Below the pieces are notes generated by a model that saw only the letters and a list, made by a program, of their open reading frames with translations, ran no database searches and was not told where the DNA came from. Position numbers and translations under genes: made by a program. A DNA stretch of 64,000 nucleotides from the NCBI RefSeq assembly GCF_000377565.1, contig NZ_KB898361.1:1-64000 (forward strand), in the 5' to 3' direction. Below, one piece after another: positions 7,641 through 16,170 of the stretch. Origin of the DNA: Rhizobium sp. 2MFCol3.1 (GTDB taxonomy: Bacteria; Pseudomonadota; Alphaproteobacteria; Rhizobiales; Rhizobiaceae). Position 1 is the first letter of the stretch. Each line of letters starts with the position of its first letter.

Positions 7641-9050
7641 ATGCCGGATTACCAGAAGATCAAACAGGAACTCGAAGGCATCGCCATCGAGGACAATCCG
7701 GCGCTGGTGCGCCAGAAGAGCCGGGACTTCTATTGGTACTCCCCCGTGCTGAAGGCGCAGCTCGACGGCGTCACCGCCGATCTGGTGGTCACGCCGAAGA
7801 ATGAGGCCGAGGTCATCCAGACGCTGAAGGTGGCGTTCGCACACGGCGTTCCGGTCACCCCGCGCGGTGCCGGCACCGGCAATTACGGCCAGGCCATGCC
7901 GCTCTCCGGCGGTATTGTTCTCAATCTGGCGGCCATGGACCAGATCAAGGAAATCCATCCCGGCCGGGTGATCTGCGAACCGGGGATCATCATCGCGCAG
8001 CTCGACAAGCAGACCAAGGCGCATTCCGGCCAGGAACTGCGCTTCCACCCTTCGACGGCGCAGACGGCGACGATCGGCGGCTTCATTGCCGGCGGTTCCG
8101 GCGGTGTGGGTTCGATCACCTGGGGTGGCTTGCGCGATATCGGCAACATCATCCGGCTGCGGGTGGTGACCATGGAGGCAGAGCCGCGCATTCTGGAGCT
8201 GACGGGCTGGGACCTGCAGAAGGTCAGCCACGCCTATGGCACCAACGGCATCATCACGGAGATCGAGATGCCGCTGGCGCCGGCCTACGACTGGGTCGAC
8301 GTGCTCGTCGGCTATGACCAATTCATGGACGGCGTGCGCTACGCCGATGCGCTGGCGAAGTGCAACGGCATCCTGACCAAGGAGATCGCCCCGATCGCGG
8401 CTCCCATCCCCTACAGCTACTTCACGCGCCACAAGCCCTATATCCGCGATGGGCAGTCCGTCGTGGTGGTGATGGTGGCGCCGCATTCGATCGATGCCTT
8501 CGCCGCGTTCACGGCCTCGCAGAAGGGCGAGATCATCTTCCGCTCCGACAAGGTCGAGAGCATGAAGGGCATTCCGCATGCCTATGAGCTCGCCTGGAAC
8601 CACACGACGCTGCGCGCGCTCAAGGTCGATCCCGAGTACACCTATCTGCAGGTCCAGTATCCCGGCCCCGACCATGTGGCGAAGGTCGCCAAGATGGTCG
8701 AGATCTTCGGGGACGAGGTGCCCGGCCATCTGGAGTTTATCAAGTTCGACGGGCAGATCCAATGCTCCGGCCTGCCGCTGGTCCGCTACACGACGGAAGA
8801 GCGGCTGGAGGAGATCATCAAGATCCACCAGGACCATGGCTGCCCGATCTTCAATCCGCACCGCTATACGCTCGAGGAAGGCGGCATGAAGCAGACGGAC
8901 AAGGTGCAGCTCGCCTTCAAGCACGAGACCGATCCGAAGGGGCTCTTAAACCCCGGCAAGATGATCGCCTGGGAGAACCCCAACTTCGACTTCTCCGCCG
9001 GCGAGAACTATCTGTTCCCGGGCCTGGCCTCGGTGATGGAGAGCGCATGA
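7641..9050 (+). CDS. FAD-binding oxidase (VAO/GlcD-like)
   Basis: The 469-residue flavoprotein has an N-terminal FAD_binding_4 (PCMH-type) domain: PRGAGTGNYGQAMPLSGG, VICEPGIIIAQLD, and the GGFIAGGSGGVGSITWGGLRD diphosphate loop in the first 190 residues. A C-terminal oxidase cap ends in LLNPGKMIAW, as in GlcD/D-lactate dehydrogenase-type enzymes. ATG 7641 is chosen because GGAG stands 6 bases before it; the upstream in-frame ATG at 7611 overlaps the CodA-like gene. It would oxidise a hydroxy-acid or amine intermediate. The redox partner may be the flavodoxin-fold protein whose gene overlaps its end. Confidence 0.82.
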   Translation: MPDYQKIKQELEGIAIEDNPALVRQKSRDFYWYSPVLKAQLDGVTADLVVTPKNEAEVIQTLKVAFAHGVPVTPRGAGTGNYGQAMPLSGGIVLNLAAMDQIKEIHPGRVICEPGIIIAQLDKQTKAHSGQELRFHPSTAQTATIGGFIAGGSGGVGSITWGGLRDIGNIIRLRVVTMEAEPRILELTGWDLQKVSHAYGTNGIITEIEMPLAPAYDWVDVLVGYDQFMDGVRYADALAKCNGILTKEIAPIAAPIPYSYFTRHKPYIRDGQSVVVVMVAPHSIDAFAAFTASQKGEIIFRSDKVESMKGIPHAYELAWNHTTLRALKVDPEYTYLQVQYPGPDHVAKVAKMVEIFGDEVPGHLEFIKFDGQIQCSGLPLVRYTTEERLEEIIKIHQDHGCPIFNPHRYTLEEGGMKQTDKVQLAFKHETDPKGLLNPGKMIAWENPNFDFSAGENYLFPGLASVMESA

Positions 9051-9628
9051 GGGTTCTGGTCCTTCACTCGCATCCGGTGGAATCGAGCTACGGCAAGGCG
9101 CTCTATCAAAAGACGCTGGAGAGCCTGAAGGCGGCGGGCCATGAGGTCGATGCCTGCGACCTCTATGCCGAGGAATTCGACCCGGTTCTGTCGCGGCATG
9201 ACCGGCTGGTCTATCACGACTATCCTGAGAATACCGAGCTGGTGAAGGACCATGTCGAGCGGCTGAAGCGGGCGGAGGGGTTGGTCATCGTCACCCCGAT
9301 CTGGAACTTCGGCTTCCCGGCGATCCTGAAGGGCTATTTCGACCGCGTCTGGCTGCCGGGCGTTTCCTTCGAACTGGTGGACGGGAAGGTCGAATCCCGT
9401 CTCAGGCACATCCGCAAGCTTGGCGCGGTGCTGACCTACGGGGCCACCCCGTTCCGCGCCTTTGTCGCCGGCAATCCGCCGAAGAAGATCGTCAAGCGGG
9501 TGCTGAGGGCGCAGATCAATCCGGTGCGCCCGGTGACCTTTCTCGCTCATTACGACATGAACAACTGCACGGAAGAAACGAGGGCGGCGTTCATGGGCAA
9601 GGTCGAGACGGCGATGGGGCGGTTTTAG
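9047..9628 (+). CDS. NAD(P)H:quinone oxidoreductase, flavodoxin-like fold
   Basis: The 193-residue protein starts with the flavodoxin_2 phosphate loop MRVLVLHSHPVESSYGKALY and has the TPIWNFGFPAILKGYFDRVW segment of the KefF/MdaB/NQO family that binds FMN or FAD. Its ATG overlaps the stop of the FAD oxidase gene (ATGA). It is the last gene of the cluster A operon and could recycle reducing power or reduce a ring or quinoid intermediate. No further gene follows before the convergent RidA-like gene. Confidence 0.8.
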   Translation: MRVLVLHSHPVESSYGKALYQKTLESLKAAGHEVDACDLYAEEFDPVLSRHDRLVYHDYPENTELVKDHVERLKRAEGLVIVTPIWNFGFPAILKGYFDRVWLPGVSFELVDGKVESRLRHIRKLGAVLTYGATPFRAFVAGNPPKKIVKRVLRAQINPVRPVTFLAHYDMNNCTEETRAAFMGKVETAMGRF

Positions 9629-9735
9629 ACCGTCTCGAGTATCGCCGCCCTGCCCGTTTCATCGGTCAATTATCGCATGAGAACATCTTATCAAGACATT
9701 GATAAAATGAATTTTTCTCTAGTGCTTTAGACGCT

Positions 9736-10131
9736 CTACAGCGTGACCACCTTCGCAGCCGTCACCTCGACCTCGACCAGAAACTCCGCACGCGTAAACC
9801 CGCCGACGACGAGCAACGTGGAGACGGGCTTGGGGTCGAGCGTGTAGCGGTCGCGCACGGCCATGTAGGCCGGGAAGTCCTCGCGGCGGGTCACGAAGCC
9901 GGAGATGCGGATCACGTCCGCATAGGTCATGCCTGCCTCCTCCAAGATCGCGCCGATCGCCTTGAAGCAGAGTTCCGCCTGGGCGGTGACGCCTTCGGGA
10001 ATAGTGTCGTCAAGCGCGATGCCGAGTTGACCTGACGTGACCAGCAGCGAAGCGCCTTGCGGCACGAGGAAGCCGTGATTGTAGTTGCCGAAGGGCTTGC
10101 GAACAGATGCGGGATTGATCGCGTTCTTCAT
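9736..10131 (-). CDS. RidA/YjgF-family enamine/imine deaminase
   Basis: The 131-residue protein shows the RidA fold: GASLLVTSGQLG, EAGMTYADVIRISGFV, and a C-terminal TRAEFLVEVEVTA segment with the arginine and glutamate equivalent to the catalytic pair of RidA. The family hydrolyses reactive enamine/imine or carbamate-like intermediates; RutC in pyrimidine breakdown is a member. It is encoded just after the GntR regulator, on the opposite strand to both catabolic operons, and probably detoxifies an intermediate of one of them. Confidence 0.82.
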   Translation of the reverse strand: MKNAINPASVRKPFGNYNHGFLVPQGASLLVTSGQLGIALDDTIPEGVTAQAELCFKAIGAILEEAGMTYADVIRISGFVTRREDFPAYMAVRDRYTLDPKPVSTLLVVGGFTRAEFLVEVEVTAAKVVTL

Positions 10132-10186
10132 GAAAACCTATATTTCACAATTCTTTATGGTTCATTGCTGATATCCGAAACGAAGA

Positions 10187-10891
10187 TCAGTCCGCCTTGT
10201 CGGATGCGAATACAATACTGGCATCGCTGACGATGGCAACATGCGAATAGGCGGCCTGGCTGGCCGCAGCAGCGTCGCCGCGCATGATCGCCGTGACGAT
10301 GACGTCGTGCTCGTCATAGGACTTGGCAAGGCGCCCGGCGAGCCGGAATTGCGCGCGGCGAAACGGCGCCAGACGCGCGCGGGTCTGCGTCACCATTTCA
10401 TAGATATGGTCGTTGTGGGCGCCGCGATAGAGGCGGGTGTGGAACTCCGTGTTGTGGGCGGCATAGTCTTCCTGGGCATTGGCGTGAACCAATCTCGCCG
10501 ACGCGCGATGTTCGAGTTCGAGCGCATGGCGCTCATCGACGGTCATGCGCTCCGCGGCCAGCCGCGCGCAGATGGCTTCGAGCTCCGACATCGCCTCGAA
10601 CATGGAGTGAAGATAGGCTTCAGTGACGTTGGCGACCACGGCGCTGCGGTTGGGCTCGCGATCGACGAGACCCATGGCGCCCAGTTCCCGCAAGGCCTCG
10701 CGCACCGGCGTCCTGGAGACGTCGAAACGGACAGCAAGGGAGAGTTCATCCAGTCGTTCGCCGGGATGCATGACGCCGATGACGATCATGTCCGCGATAG
10801 CGCGCACCATCTGCTCGACGGTGGTGCCTGTGCGTATGACTTGTCTGCGCCTGATCTGCTTCACTTCAGAACTCTGCATTTCACATTGCAT
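10187..10891 (-). CDS. GntR-family (FadR/FCD) transcriptional regulator
   Basis: The product has an N-terminal winged helix (PGERLDELSLAVRFDVSRTP, then VREALRELGAMGLV) and a helical FCD ligand domain with histidines (HNTEFHTRLY) that usually bind a metal and a carboxylate ligand. ATGs at 10933, 10891 and 10879 are all in frame and none has a clear ribosome site; 10891 is a compromise. It is divergent from the cyanuric-acid operon, across a 300-base gap that holds a sigma-54 promoter and several dyads. It likely senses a pathway metabolite and adds substrate control to nitrogen control. Confidence 0.85.
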   Translation of the reverse strand: MQCEMQSSEVKQIRRRQVIRTGTTVEQMVRAIADMIVIGVMHPGERLDELSLAVRFDVSRTPVREALRELGAMGLVDREPNRSAVVANVTEAYLHSMFEAMSELEAICARLAAERMTVDERHALELEHRASARLVHANAQEDYAAHNTEFHTRLYRGAHNDHIYEMVTQTRARLAPFRRAQFRLAGRLAKSYDEHDVIVTAIMRGDAAAASQAAYSHVAIVSDASIVFASDKAD

Positions 10892-10895
10892 ACAG
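10887..10895. promoter_or_regulatory. TGCATACAG box, copy 1
   Basis: The 9-base TGCATACAG overlaps the proposed start of the GntR gene and recurs at 11052-11060, upstream of the operon promoter. TGTAT/ATACA cores are common in FadR-type GntR operators, so this may be an autoregulatory site. This is inference from repetition only. Confidence 0.35.
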
Positions 10896-11039
10896 ATGAA
10901 CGGCGAAACACGGAAAGTCAAATAATTATACATTTGCAGCGTCTTATGGGCTTGTATGAATGTCTATGTGCAGCATTTTTCCGTTGTTATCAGGTAGATG
11001 CGGCGATTTTTCAGACATGGATGCATTTTTAATCACATC

Positions 11040-11060
11040 CAGATTGCAATCTGCATACAG
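11040..11060. promoter_or_regulatory. 14-base palindrome plus TGCATACAG box, copy 2
   Basis: CAGATTGCAATCTG at 11040-11053 is a perfect palindrome, and TGCATACAG (11052-11060) overlaps its right edge and repeats the box at 10887. The pair lies 60-80 bases upstream of the sigma-54 promoter, a suitable place for the GntR protein or another regulator. I saw no clear NtrC consensus in this gap. Confidence 0.4.
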
Positions 11061-11118
11061 TTTACGCGCTACCGCCTCCCCTCTTTCGAAAAACACGTAA
11101 TAACAATACCTTAGAAAC

Positions 11119-11134
11119 TGGCACGGTCATTGCA
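11119..11134 (+). promoter_or_regulatory. Sigma-54 (RpoN) promoter of the cyanuric-acid operon
   Basis: TGGCACG-GTCA-TTGCA matches the RpoN consensus TGGCACG-N4-TTGCA at every position. The GG (11120-11121) and GC (11132-11133) doublets have the required 10 bases between them. Transcription should begin near 11145, about 45 bases before the binding-protein ATG. This links the operon to an enhancer-binding activator, most plausibly NtrC under nitrogen limitation. Confidence 0.8.
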
Positions 11135-11189
11135 TGCACTTTTCCCGCAACCATTTGTTTGACGCGGCCTTGCCGCAGGGAGAATCGCA

Positions 11190-12314
11190 ATGACCAAGCT
11201 CCTTTCCATGAATCGCCGCCATTTCCTCCAGGCTTCCGCCGCCGGCGCGCTGGCGATGACGCCGGGCCTGATGGCGGGTCGCGCCATGGCGCAGACCGCG
11301 CTCACCGTCGGCTTCATCTATGTCGGCCCGAAGGACGACTACGGCTATAACCAGGCCCACGCCGAGGGTGCCACCGCCGTCAAGGCGCTCGAAGGCGTCA
11401 CCGTCGTCGAAGAGGAAAATGTGCCTGAAACCGTCGATGTCCAGAAGACGATGGAGTCGATGATCAATCTCGATGGCGCGACCCTGCTCTTCCCGACCTC
11501 GTTCGGCTACTTTGACCCCCACATGCTGGCCATGGCCGCGAAATATCCCGACATCCAGTTCCGCCATTGCGGCGGCCTCTGGCAGGAGGGCAAGAACCCC
11601 ATGAATACCGGCTCCTATTTTGGCTATATCGGCCAGGGTCAGTATCTGAACGGGATCGCGGCCGGCTATGCCTCGAAGAGCAAGAAGATCGGTTTCGTCG
11701 CCGCCAAGCCGATCCCGCAGGTGTTGCAGAACATCAATTCCTTCCTGCTCGGCGCGCGCTCGGTCGATCCCGCCATCACCTGCCAGGTGATTTTCACCGG
11801 CGAATGGTCGCTGGCCGTCAAGGAAGCGGAAGCCACCAACGCGCTGGTCGACCAGGGCGCCGACGTCATCACCTGCCATGTCGATAGCCCGAAGGTGGTG
11901 GTCGAGACCGCGGCCGGTCGCGGCGCCTTCGTCTGCGGCTACCACGCCAACCAGAGCCCGCTGGCGCCCGAGAAGTACCTCACTGGTGCCGAATGGGCCT
12001 GGGGCAACGTCTACACCGATTTCGTCAAGAAGGCCCAGGCCGGCGAGAAGCTCGGCAATTTCGTGCGCGGCGGTCTGAAGGACGGCTTCGTCAAGATGAG
12101 CCCGCTCGGACCTGCCGTTTCGGCTGAAGCCCGCACCAAGTTCGAGGCCGTCCATGGGGAGATCATGAGCGGCAAGTTCTCGGTCTTCAAGGGACCGATG
12201 AAGGACAACAAGGGCAACGTCATCGTCGCCGCCGACAAGGCGCTCGCCGAGGACGCGATCGAACTCGAGAGCATGGACTACCTAGTCGAGGGCGTCGTCG
12301 GATCCACGGCTTAA
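11190..12314 (+). CDS. BMP-family ABC transporter substrate-binding protein, Tat-exported
   Basis: The 374-residue protein of the Bmp/PnrA (Med) family starts with a twin-arginine signal (NRRHFLQASAAGALAM, cleavage near AMAQ), so it is probably exported folded. The mature part has the family's GFIYVGPKDDYGYNQ start. BMP proteins bind nucleosides and related ring compounds. Heading an operon with biuret, cyanuric-acid and allophanate hydrolases, it probably captures cyanuric acid, biuret or a related ureide. An AGGGAG site precedes the ATG and a sigma-54 promoter lies just upstream. Confidence 0.85.
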   Translation: MTKLLSMNRRHFLQASAAGALAMTPGLMAGRAMAQTALTVGFIYVGPKDDYGYNQAHAEGATAVKALEGVTVVEEENVPETVDVQKTMESMINLDGATLLFPTSFGYFDPHMLAMAAKYPDIQFRHCGGLWQEGKNPMNTGSYFGYIGQGQYLNGIAAGYASKSKKIGFVAAKPIPQVLQNINSFLLGARSVDPAITCQVIFTGEWSLAVKEAEATNALVDQGADVITCHVDSPKVVVETAAGRGAFVCGYHANQSPLAPEKYLTGAEWAWGNVYTDFVKKAQAGEKLGNFVRGGLKDGFVKMSPLGPAVSAEARTKFEAVHGEIMSGKFSVFKGPMKDNKGNVIVAADKALAEDAIELESMDYLVEGVVGSTA

Positions 12315-12332
12315 GCCAGAGGGAGAAGCGTC

Positions 12333-13472
12333 ATGACAATCGAGGCGAACACTCCATCCCTATCGCCTGCAATCTCCGATACGCCAGCGCGGTCCTTCCT
12401 GGGGCCGTTGCTGGAATGGCTGGCGCGGCGGGCAGAACCCGTCATCATCAGCCTCGGCGCGATCCTGGTCGGTCTGGCGCTTTTCTCGCTCTTCATCATG
12501 GCGGTCGGCAAGTCGCCGGCCGTGCTTTTCCAGCTCATGTATACCGGCGGCTTCGGCAGCTGGTTTTCGGTGCAGAACAGCCTCAGCCGTTCCGCGCCGC
12601 TGCTTCTGACGGCGCTCTGCGTGGCGCTGCCGGCGCGGCTGGGTCTGACGATCATCGGCGGCGAGGGAGCGGTGGTGCTTGGCGGCGTTGCGGCTGCGGC
12701 AATCGCCCTTCCCTTCATCGGCACCCTGCCCGCCATCCTGGTGCTGCTTCTGATGGCGGCGGCGGCCATGGTGGTCGGTGGCATCTGGATCGGCTTCGCT
12801 GGCTTCCTGCGGCACTACCGCGGGGTGAACGAGACGATCTCCTCGCTGCTGCTCGCCTATATCGCGATCGCGCTGATGAACCAGTTCGTCGAGGGGCCTC
12901 TGCGCGATCCGGCCAGCCTCAACAAGCCTTCCACCGCGCCGCTGCCGGCGGAGTACATGATGGGCAAGATACCGGGCATGGACGTGCACTGGGGTCTGGT
13001 GATCGGTATCGTTGCCTGCATTGTCTCTTGGATCCTGATCGAAGTGACGAGCTACGGCTTCGCCGCCCGCATCGCCGGCGGCAATGTGCGCGCCGCGCAG
13101 ATCCAGGGATTGCCGGTGGGACGGCTGATCGTCGGCTTCACGGCGATTGCCGGCAGCTTCGCCGGGCTTGCCGGCATGATCGAGGTCGCCGCCGTCCAGG
13201 GTAGCGCCAATGCTTCGATCGCCGCCGGCTACGGCTATACCGGCATCCTCGTCGCCTTCCTGGCGCGACACAATCCGCTGGCGATCATTCCCGTCGCCAT
13301 TCTTCTCGGCGGCATTGATGCCTCGGGCGGGTTGATCCAGCGGCGCATGGGCCTGCCGGACGCGACCGTGCTGGTGCTGCAGGGGACGCTGTTCGTCGTC
13401 ATCCTGCTGTTCGAGACCTTCTACGGCCGCTTCAAGATCTTCAATCCCGACCTTTGGAAGAGGAACCCGTGA
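12333..13472 (+). CDS. BMP-type ABC transporter permease 1
   Basis: The 379-residue permease of the BPD_transp_2 (RbsC/YufP) type has a cytoplasmic N-terminus of about 45 residues and 8-10 hydrophobic spans, including a glycine-rich LTIIGGEGAVVLGGVAAAA segment and a GYGYTGILVAFLARHNP loop typical of nucleoside-type permeases. It pairs with the next permease as a heterodimer. Its stop overlaps the next start (TGATG). Confidence 0.88.
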   Translation: MTIEANTPSLSPAISDTPARSFLGPLLEWLARRAEPVIISLGAILVGLALFSLFIMAVGKSPAVLFQLMYTGGFGSWFSVQNSLSRSAPLLLTALCVALPARLGLTIIGGEGAVVLGGVAAAAIALPFIGTLPAILVLLLMAAAAMVVGGIWIGFAGFLRHYRGVNETISSLLLAYIAIALMNQFVEGPLRDPASLNKPSTAPLPAEYMMGKIPGMDVHWGLVIGIVACIVSWILIEVTSYGFAARIAGGNVRAAQIQGLPVGRLIVGFTAIAGSFAGLAGMIEVAAVQGSANASIAAGYGYTGILVAFLARHNPLAIIPVAILLGGIDASGGLIQRRMGLPDATVLVLQGTLFVVILLFETFYGRFKIFNPDLWKRNP

Positions 13473-14398
13473 TGGACGAGACCGGTATCGGCATATGGGG
13501 TGTACCGCTGGCGATCCTCGCCGGCGCCATCCGTGTCTCCACGCCCTTCATCTTCGTCAGCCTCGGCGAGACGATCACCGAGCGATCGGGCCGCATCAAT
13601 CTCGGGCTTGAGGGAACGCTAGTGTTCGGCGCGATGACGGCCTACGCGGTTGCCGTCATGAGCGGCTCGGCCTGGCTCGGCGTGCTCGCGGCTATGGCGA
13701 CGGGTGCCGTCTTCGGCCTCGTGCACGGCTGGATCTGCAAGTGGCCGAAGGTCAACGATATCGCGATCGGCATCGCCATGATGCAGTTTGGCCTGGGCAT
13801 GGCCTTCTTCCTCGGCAAGCCCTTCATCAAGCCGGTGGCGCCGCATCTGCCCTCGATCCCGCTCGGCGGCTGGTCGAGCCTGCCGCAGGTGCAGGCGGCG
13901 TTGAACATCAATGTGCTCTTCGTCATCGGCGCGTTGCTCGCGGTGGCGCTGTGGTGGGCGTTCAAGAACACCCGCGTCGGCCTCATCCTGCGCGTCGTCG
14001 GCGACAGCACGGATGCGGCGCGCGCCATGGGCATCGATCCGGATCGTGTTCGCTTGCTGGCCACAGCTGCCGGCGGATCGCTGGCCGCGGTCGGCGGGGC
14101 GTATCTTTCGCTCTATTATCCCGGCTCGTGGAACGAGGGCATCTCATCCGGCCAGGGTCTGATGGCGGTGGCGCTCGTCATCTTCGCGCGCTGGAACCCG
14201 ATTGGCTGCTTCTTGGCCGCCCTGCTCTTCGGCGGCGCCGGCGCGCTCGGCCCTGCCCTGCAATCGGTCGGCGTCACGCAAGGGTACTACCTGTTCTACG
14301 CGGCGCCCTACGTGCTGACGCTCGCCATCCTGATCGCCACTTCCTCGCCTACCCGCTCGCTTGCGGGTGCGCCGGGGGCCCTGTCACTCACGAAATAA
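13472..14398 (+). CDS. BMP-type ABC transporter permease 2
   Basis: The 308-residue permease (YufQ type) contains SLGETITERSGRINLGLEGT, the conserved loop of this family, and about eight hydrophobic spans. ATG 13472 follows GGAAGAGG at good spacing and overlaps the previous stop. It completes the membrane channel of the importer; the ATPase is encoded at 17224, split from it by three hydrolase genes. Confidence 0.88.
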   Translation: MDETGIGIWGVPLAILAGAIRVSTPFIFVSLGETITERSGRINLGLEGTLVFGAMTAYAVAVMSGSAWLGVLAAMATGAVFGLVHGWICKWPKVNDIAIGIAMMQFGLGMAFFLGKPFIKPVAPHLPSIPLGGWSSLPQVQAALNINVLFVIGALLAVALWWAFKNTRVGLILRVVGDSTDAARAMGIDPDRVRLLATAAGGSLAAVGGAYLSLYYPGSWNEGISSGQGLMAVALVIFARWNPIGCFLAALLFGGAGALGPALQSVGVTQGYYLFYAAPYVLTLAILIATSSPTRSLAGAPGALSLTK

Positions 14399-14439
14399 GT
14401 CACTCACCAAGTAATTGTCGATCGAATAAGGATTTAGCC

Positions 14440-15456
14440 ATGAACGGTCTCGGCGGCCTCAACAAATCCGAACACGGCGTCGGCATCGGCCTCGTGCAGC
14501 TGCAACTCCCCGTGACTGTCACCAAGGAGGACCTGGCGCGGCAGACGCAGGTGATCGTCGACCTCGTCGGCAAGGCACGGCGCAACCAGCCGGGCATGGA
14601 TCTCGTCGTCTTCCCCGAATATGCGCTGCATGGGCTGTCGATGGATATCAACCCCGAGATCATGTGCCGGCTGGATGGGCCTGAAGTCGCGGCCTTCAAG
14701 AAGGCGTGCCTGGACAACAGGATCTGGGGCTGCTTCTCGATCATGGAATTCAATCCCGGCGGCATGCCCTATAATTCCGGCATCGTCATCGATGATACGG
14801 GCGAGTTGAAGCTCTATTACCGCAAGATGCATCCCTGGGTGCCGGTCGAGCCATGGGAGCCAGGCAATCTCGGCATTCCCGTCATCGATGGCCCCAAGGG
14901 CGCCAAGCTGGCGCTGATCATCTGCCATGACGGCATGTTTCCCGAGATGGCGCGCGAGTGCGCCTACAAGGGCGCCGAGATCATGATCCGCACGGCGGGC
15001 TATACCGCGCCGATCCGCGACAGCTGGAAGTTCACCAACCAGTCCAACGCCTTCTGCAACCTCATGGTCACGGCGAGCGTGTGCATGTGCGGCTCGGACG
15101 GCACCTTCGACAGCATGGGCGAAGGCATGATCTGCAATTTCGACGGCTCGATCATCGCCCACGGCACATCCGGCCGCGTCAACGAGATCATCACCGCCGA
15201 GGTGCGTCCCGACCTCGTGCGCGAGGCGCGGCTCGGCTGGGGCGTGGAGAACAACATCTACCAGTTCGGCCATCGCGGCTATGTCGCTGTCGCGGGCGGC
15301 GCTGGCGACGCGCCCTACAGCTACATGCACGACCTGATAGCGGGCCAGTACAAGCTGCCCTGGGAGGCGGACATCAAGATCACCGACGGCACTTCCTGCG
15401 GCTTCGACAAGCCGGCGAGGCGCTATGGCGAAACATTCAAGCTTGCGGGCGAATAG
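14440..15456 (+). CDS. amiF: Formamidase (nitrilase superfamily, AmiF/FmdA-like)
   Basis: The 338-residue enzyme has the nitrilase-superfamily Glu-Lys-Cys set: E60 in VVFPEYALHG, K129 in YYRKMHPW and C162 in IICHDGMFPE. H. pylori formamidase AmiF (E60, K133, C166) has nearly the same length and spacing. The expected reaction is formamide to formate and ammonia, or hydrolysis of a similar short amide. Its place inside the cyanuric-acid operon suggests that a short amide arises from, or is co-used with, the s-triazine/biuret substrates. An AATAAGGA site precedes the ATG. Whether the true substrate is formamide is not shown here. Confidence 0.85.
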   Translation: MNGLGGLNKSEHGVGIGLVQLQLPVTVTKEDLARQTQVIVDLVGKARRNQPGMDLVVFPEYALHGLSMDINPEIMCRLDGPEVAAFKKACLDNRIWGCFSIMEFNPGGMPYNSGIVIDDTGELKLYYRKMHPWVPVEPWEPGNLGIPVIDGPKGAKLALIICHDGMFPEMARECAYKGAEIMIRTAGYTAPIRDSWKFTNQSNAFCNLMVTASVCMCGSDGTFDSMGEGMICNFDGSIIAHGTSGRVNEIITAEVRPDLVREARLGWGVENNIYQFGHRGYVAVAGGAGDAPYSYMHDLIAGQYKLPWEADIKITDGTSCGFDKPARRYGETFKLAGE

Positions 15457-15468
15457 AGGAGACGGACG

Positions 15469-16170
15469 ATGGACATGATGACCGAGGCAAAAGAGCACTA
15501 CGTCAAGGCCGATCCCTACCCCTGGCCCTATAACGGCGCGCTGAGGCCCGACAATACCGCGCTCATCATCATCGACATGCAGACCGATTTCTGCGGCAAG
15601 GGCGGCTATGTCGATCACATGGGCTACGACCTCGCACTCGTGCAGGCGCCGATCGAGCCGATCAAGGCGGTGCTGACGGCGATGCGCGCCAAGGGGTACC
15701 ACATCATCCACACCCGCGAAGGCCACCGGCCCGACCTCGCCGACCTGCCGGCCAACAAGCGCTGGCGCTCGCAGCGGATCGGCGCCGGCATCGGCGACGC
15801 TGGGCCTTGCGGCCGCATCCTCGTGCGTGGCGAGCCGGGGTGGGACATCATTCGCGAACTCTCTCCTCTTGAGGGCGAAGTGATCATCGACAAGCCGGGC
15901 AAGGGCTCGTTCTGCGCCACGGATCTCGAACTGATCCTCAACCAGAAGCGCATCGAAAATATCATCCTCACCGGCATCACCACCGACGTCTGCGTCTCCA
16001 CCACCATGCGCGAGGCCAATGATCGCGGTTTCGAATGCCTGTTGCTCGAGGATTGCTGCGGCGCCACCGACTACAACAATCACCTCGCCGCCATTCACAT
16101 GGTGAAGATGCAGGGCGGTGTGTTCGGCTCCGTCTCCAATTCCAAGGCCCTGATCGAGGCGCTCGTCTGA
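15469..16170 (+). CDS. biuH: Biuret hydrolase (isochorismatase-like hydrolase family)
   Basis: The 233-residue cysteine hydrolase has a triad at exactly the positions published for Rhizobium leguminosarum BiuH: D36 (IIIDMQTDF), K142 (IDKPGKGSF) and C175 ([11 protein letters not shown]). The reaction is biuret plus water to allophanate and ammonia. This is step two of cyanuric-acid use, between the ring-opening enzyme encoded next (TGATG overlap) and AtzF at the operon end. A GAGGAGA site supports the ATG at 15469. Ureidoacrylate hydrolase (RutB) is the main alternative family member, but context and residue positions favour BiuH. Confidence 0.9.
   Translation: MDMMTEAKEHYVKADPYPWPYNGALRPDNTALIIIDMQTDFCGKGGYVDHMGYDLALVQAPIEPIKAVLTAMRAKGYHIIHTREGHRPDLADLPANKRWRSQRIGAGIGDAGPCGRILVRGEPGWDIIRELSPLEGEVIIDKPGKGSFCATDLELILNQKRIENIILTGITTDVCVSTTMREANDRGFECLLLEDCCGATDYNNHLAAIHMVKMQGGVFGSVSNSKALIEALV

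Noticed and set aside
10934..11118. NtrC enhancer sites upstream of the sigma-54 promoter
   Set aside because: I looked for paired GCAC/GTGC dyads and found none clear enough to claim.
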